Assembly (NCBI GenBank): GCA_964019695.1
Contig: CAXHUL010000257.1
Coordinates: forward strand, 124,001-188,000
Length of the DNA stretch: 64,000 nt
From: Loripinus fragilis
Taxonomy: Eukaryota > Mollusca > Bivalvia > Lucinida > Lucinidae
Direction: 5' to 3'
Below are positions 63,806 through 64,000 of the stretch, piece by piece. The position numbers were made by a program, and so were the translations under genes. The notes under the pieces are model-generated. The model was not told the DNA's origin, did not search any database, and saw only the letters and a list, made by a program, of their open reading frames with translations. Within the stretch, counting starts at the first letter, position 1. Each line of letters opens with the position of its first letter.

Positions 63806-64000
63806 AATTTTCACCATTTGTAGACGGCCTCCCGTACTACAAACTGATGCCCGTGTGGGCATGATGAAAATAGTAGTTCGCGAGACGGAAGCGCGTAAAG
63901 CTTCGGGGCGGCGGACTTCCACACCCCGATAACTCGGTATCGAAACATTGTTGCGGGCGGGTGCGCATGGCAATACCTGCGCCTCTGTTGGCCCTATCCG
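63806..64000. repeat. Partial monomer at window end (unit 79)
   Basis: The first 195 bases of the next monomer, in phase and identical to consensus as far as it goes, including the 64-bp dyad. The cut is made by the window and not by an array boundary. Confidence 0.95.

Larger units (their letters stand above)
1..64000. repeat. Satellite DNA array, 818-bp monomer, about 78.2 copies
   Basis: The same 818-bp sequence recurs head to tail across the entire window with no inversion, gap or insertion of foreign DNA. Units 1-22 start at 818(k-1)+1 and units 23-79 at 818(k-1)+2. Base composition is about 51.5% G+C and about 56 CpG per monomer, both hand-counted on unit 2. Outside the G/C polymorphism at offset 471, I found roughly 70 to 80 substitutions in 78 units, about one per unit or 0.1%. 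Each monomer carries one HindIII site (offset 93), one BglII site (770), an NsiI site and a BssHII tract, so digestion should give an 818-bp ladder. Arrays of this size and uniformity are typical of eukaryotic constitutive heterochromatin, and a centromeric role is possible but not shown here. I do not recognise the family. The array continues beyond both window ends. Confidence 0.98.
32722..64000. repeat. Right array domain: C form fixed (units 41-79)
   Basis: All 38 complete units from 41 to 78 carry C at offset 471; the partial unit 79 ends before that base. In place of the G/C mixture, this domain has its own sparse shared variants (offsets 431, 589, 590, 670, 681, 704, 799 and 803) recurring at exact multiples of 818 bp. 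The switch from mixed to uniform composition is abrupt at the resolution of one monomer. It marks two segments with different amplification histories inside one array. Confidence 0.9.

Noticed and set aside
1..64000. CENP-B box (TTCG, four bases, A, two bases, CGGG) in the monomer
   Set aside because: I checked the TTCG and CCCG occurrences on both strands and found none that fits the full pattern, so CENP-B binding is not supported.
1..64000. CRISPR array or bacterial repeat cluster
   Set aside because: The repeat is 818 bp with no variable spacers, and there are no cas genes or other coding sequences.
1..64000. Tandem rDNA or histone-type gene cluster
   Set aside because: No rRNA-like or histone-like sequence is visible in the monomer, and 818 bp is too short for such units other than 5S, which is absent.

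Overview
The whole 64 kb window is one uninterrupted head-to-tail tandem array of an 818-bp satellite monomer. It holds 78 complete copies plus a 195-bp partial copy at the right edge. All copies lie in the same orientation, the array runs off both ends of the window, and I see no unique flanking DNA. Phasing the monomer on window base 1, units 1-22 start at 818(k-1)+1 and units 23-79 at 818(k-1)+2. The 1-bp shift comes from the only length change in the window, a G5 to G6 slip in unit 22 (17801-17806). I find no gene, tRNA, rRNA, transposon, CRISPR array or inversion.

Kind of organism: a 64-kb non-coding array this uniform points to eukaryotic heterochromatin (centromeric, pericentromeric or subtelomeric). 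I do not recognise the family and cannot name the host. The monomer is about 51.5% GC and has about 56 CpGs by hand count, close to random expectation. Even so, many private variants are C-to-T or G-to-A changes at CpG. That suggests CpG methylation in a young or actively homogenised array.

Layout: apart from one common G/C polymorphism at monomer offset 471, units differ from consensus by only about one base each. Units 1-40 (1-32721) are an irregular 20:20 mixture of the G and C forms. Units 41-78 (32722 onward) are all the C form. Rarer variants recur at exact multiples of 818 bp and expose local higher-order duplications: a 5-mer at 3273-11452, a 4-mer at 40084-46627, a 12-unit spacing (38448-40083 against 48264-49899), and a 2-unit alternation at 54 to 58 kb and again at 61 to 63 kb.

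Within each monomer there is recurring structure: a 64-bp dyad with a nested hairpin (offsets 20-83), a 36-bp nested hairpin (585-620), a 13-base alternating GC/AC tract (304-316), an A8 tract (366-373), and a 10-bp tandem duplication followed directly by a 10-bp perfect palindrome (748-777). Short open frames recur in every unit, but they start at TTG or GTG and are broken by nonsense changes or a frameshift in several units, so I call no coding sequence.
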